This document shows, in pieces, positions 15,806 to 16,217 of a stretch of 16,217 nucleotides of DNA. Below the pieces are notes generated by a model, which ran no database searches, had not been told where the DNA came from, and saw only the letters and a list, made by a program, of their open reading frames with translations. The position numbers and the translations under genes are program-made. Source of the DNA: Bacteroidota bacterium (GTDB lineage: Bacteria > Bacteroidota > Bacteroidia > Chitinophagales > Chitinophagaceae); contig JAEZLJ010000036.1 in the NCBI GenBank assembly GCA_023415275.1, positions 1-16,217 of the forward strand, in the 5' to 3' direction. Numbering within the stretch: position 1 is the first letter of the stretch; every line of letters begins with the position of its first letter.

Positions 15806-16217
15806 TCATGCCACATGCTTCAGTAAAAATAGTGGTACCCTATAATCCTTTGGAAACTCTCCTTCAAACTTTATGGTCCAGTCATAATCATCCATATAAA
15901 GTTCTAAGAACTCTAGTTCTTCTTCTGATAAAGGTTTAGATACCTTAATATCAATCCTGTTCTTTTCCTTCTTTATCTTCTCTTCCTTTGGCTCATTGAG
16001 CCTGGTCTCCAACTCCATTAAAAAGGAATCAAGCAACAAGTCAAACTGCTCAAGGGTTAAAGTAATACGCTTTTGCTCTGTAAGGAAGTTGAATAAGGCA
16101 GTTAATACATCTTTCTTTTCCATGCCTTGCTTTAAGCATATAAGCGATAATGTCCTTACCTGTTTAAACAAATGCGTGTACCTTCTTTTTACAGGTACAA
16201 AGCGGTATAGAATTGAA
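15806..16217 (-). CDS. Hypothetical protein, N-terminal end open at window edge
   Basis: The frame is open on the minus strand from a TGA at 15806-15808 to the right edge. The apparent start at 16169-16171 is only a TTG, and residues further upstream (SILYRFVPVKRRYTHL) look coding, so the gene probably begins outside the window; an ATG at 16121-16123 (MEKKDV) is another possible start. The visible part is helical and highly charged, with KEEKIKKEKNRIDIK near the middle, then LSEEELEFLELYMDDYDW and a short C-terminal YRVPLFLLKHVA. I do not recognise it. No membrane segment or signal is seen. It converges with the small lipoprotein gene across about 105 nt, in which I see no strong terminator. 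Confidence 0.55.
   Translation of the reverse strand, partial: SILYRFVPVKRRYTHLFKQVRTLSLICLKQGMEKKDVLTALFNFLTEQKRITLTLEQFDLLLDSFLMELETRLNEPKEEKIKKEKNRIDIKVSKPLSEEELEFLELYMDDYDWTIKFEGEFPKDYRVPLFLLKHVA

Noticed and set aside
15706..15817. CATGTGG and CCACATG as an inverted repeat
   Set aside because: The 7-bp arms are about 100 nt apart in AT-rich DNA, with no feature between them to bound; chance is the simplest reading.
1..16217. Mobile element, phage, CRISPR or defence island
   Set aside because: No transposase, integrase, repeat array, tRNA-linked attachment site or defence gene was seen on either strand.

Overview
The window reads as chromosomal DNA of a Bacteroidota bacterium, most likely of the Chitinophagaceae type. 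It is AT-rich. Most starts lack a Shine-Dalgarno sequence, several intergenic regions carry elements like the TAnnTTTG -7 box of this phylum, and the protein set is typical of the group (a lipocalin-like lipoprotein, a DUF983 protein, a multi-PAS kinase). The placement is inferred from these traits, not from a database match. No tRNA, rRNA, CRISPR array, insertion sequence or phage gene was seen.

Left part, minus strand (1-2660): a branched-chain amino acid operon read leftward: promoter, leader peptide, attenuator, ilvE, ilvD (ilvD runs off the left edge). The leader peptide is a previously unlisted 31-codon ORF with a 13-codon stretch of Ile, Val and Leu codons. It is followed by a strong intrinsic terminator, and an 8-bp antiterminator pairing can be drawn between the end of the leader and the terminator's 5' arm. 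This is the clearest hidden system in the window: ribosome-mediated transcription attenuation. ilvE and ilvD are coupled by an ATGA overlap.

Next, still minus strand (2896-6224): a gluconate uptake and phosphorylation pair (an FGGY-type gluconokinase followed 3 nt later by a GntP permease), preceded by a lipocalin-like lipoprotein gene 71 nt upstream. No regulator or 6-phosphogluconate dehydrogenase gene is present.

From 6379 rightward the genes are on the plus strand: a translationally coupled pair of unknown proteins (172 and 104 aa); a ScyD/ScyE-like beta-propeller lipoprotein with an unusually perfect Shine-Dalgarno sequence and a strong terminator; an MBL-fold protein with an N-terminal CxxC/CxxC zinc-ribbon-like head and a modified metal motif; a DUF983 membrane protein; and a very large (1655 aa) soluble histidine kinase with about eleven PAS domains, starting at TTG. 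A short Ser/Thr-rich lipoprotein follows. At the right edge an unrecognised minus-strand gene enters the window.

Apart from the ilv and gnt operons and the coupled unknown pair, the genes look like independent transcription units. The kinase has no response regulator beside it.
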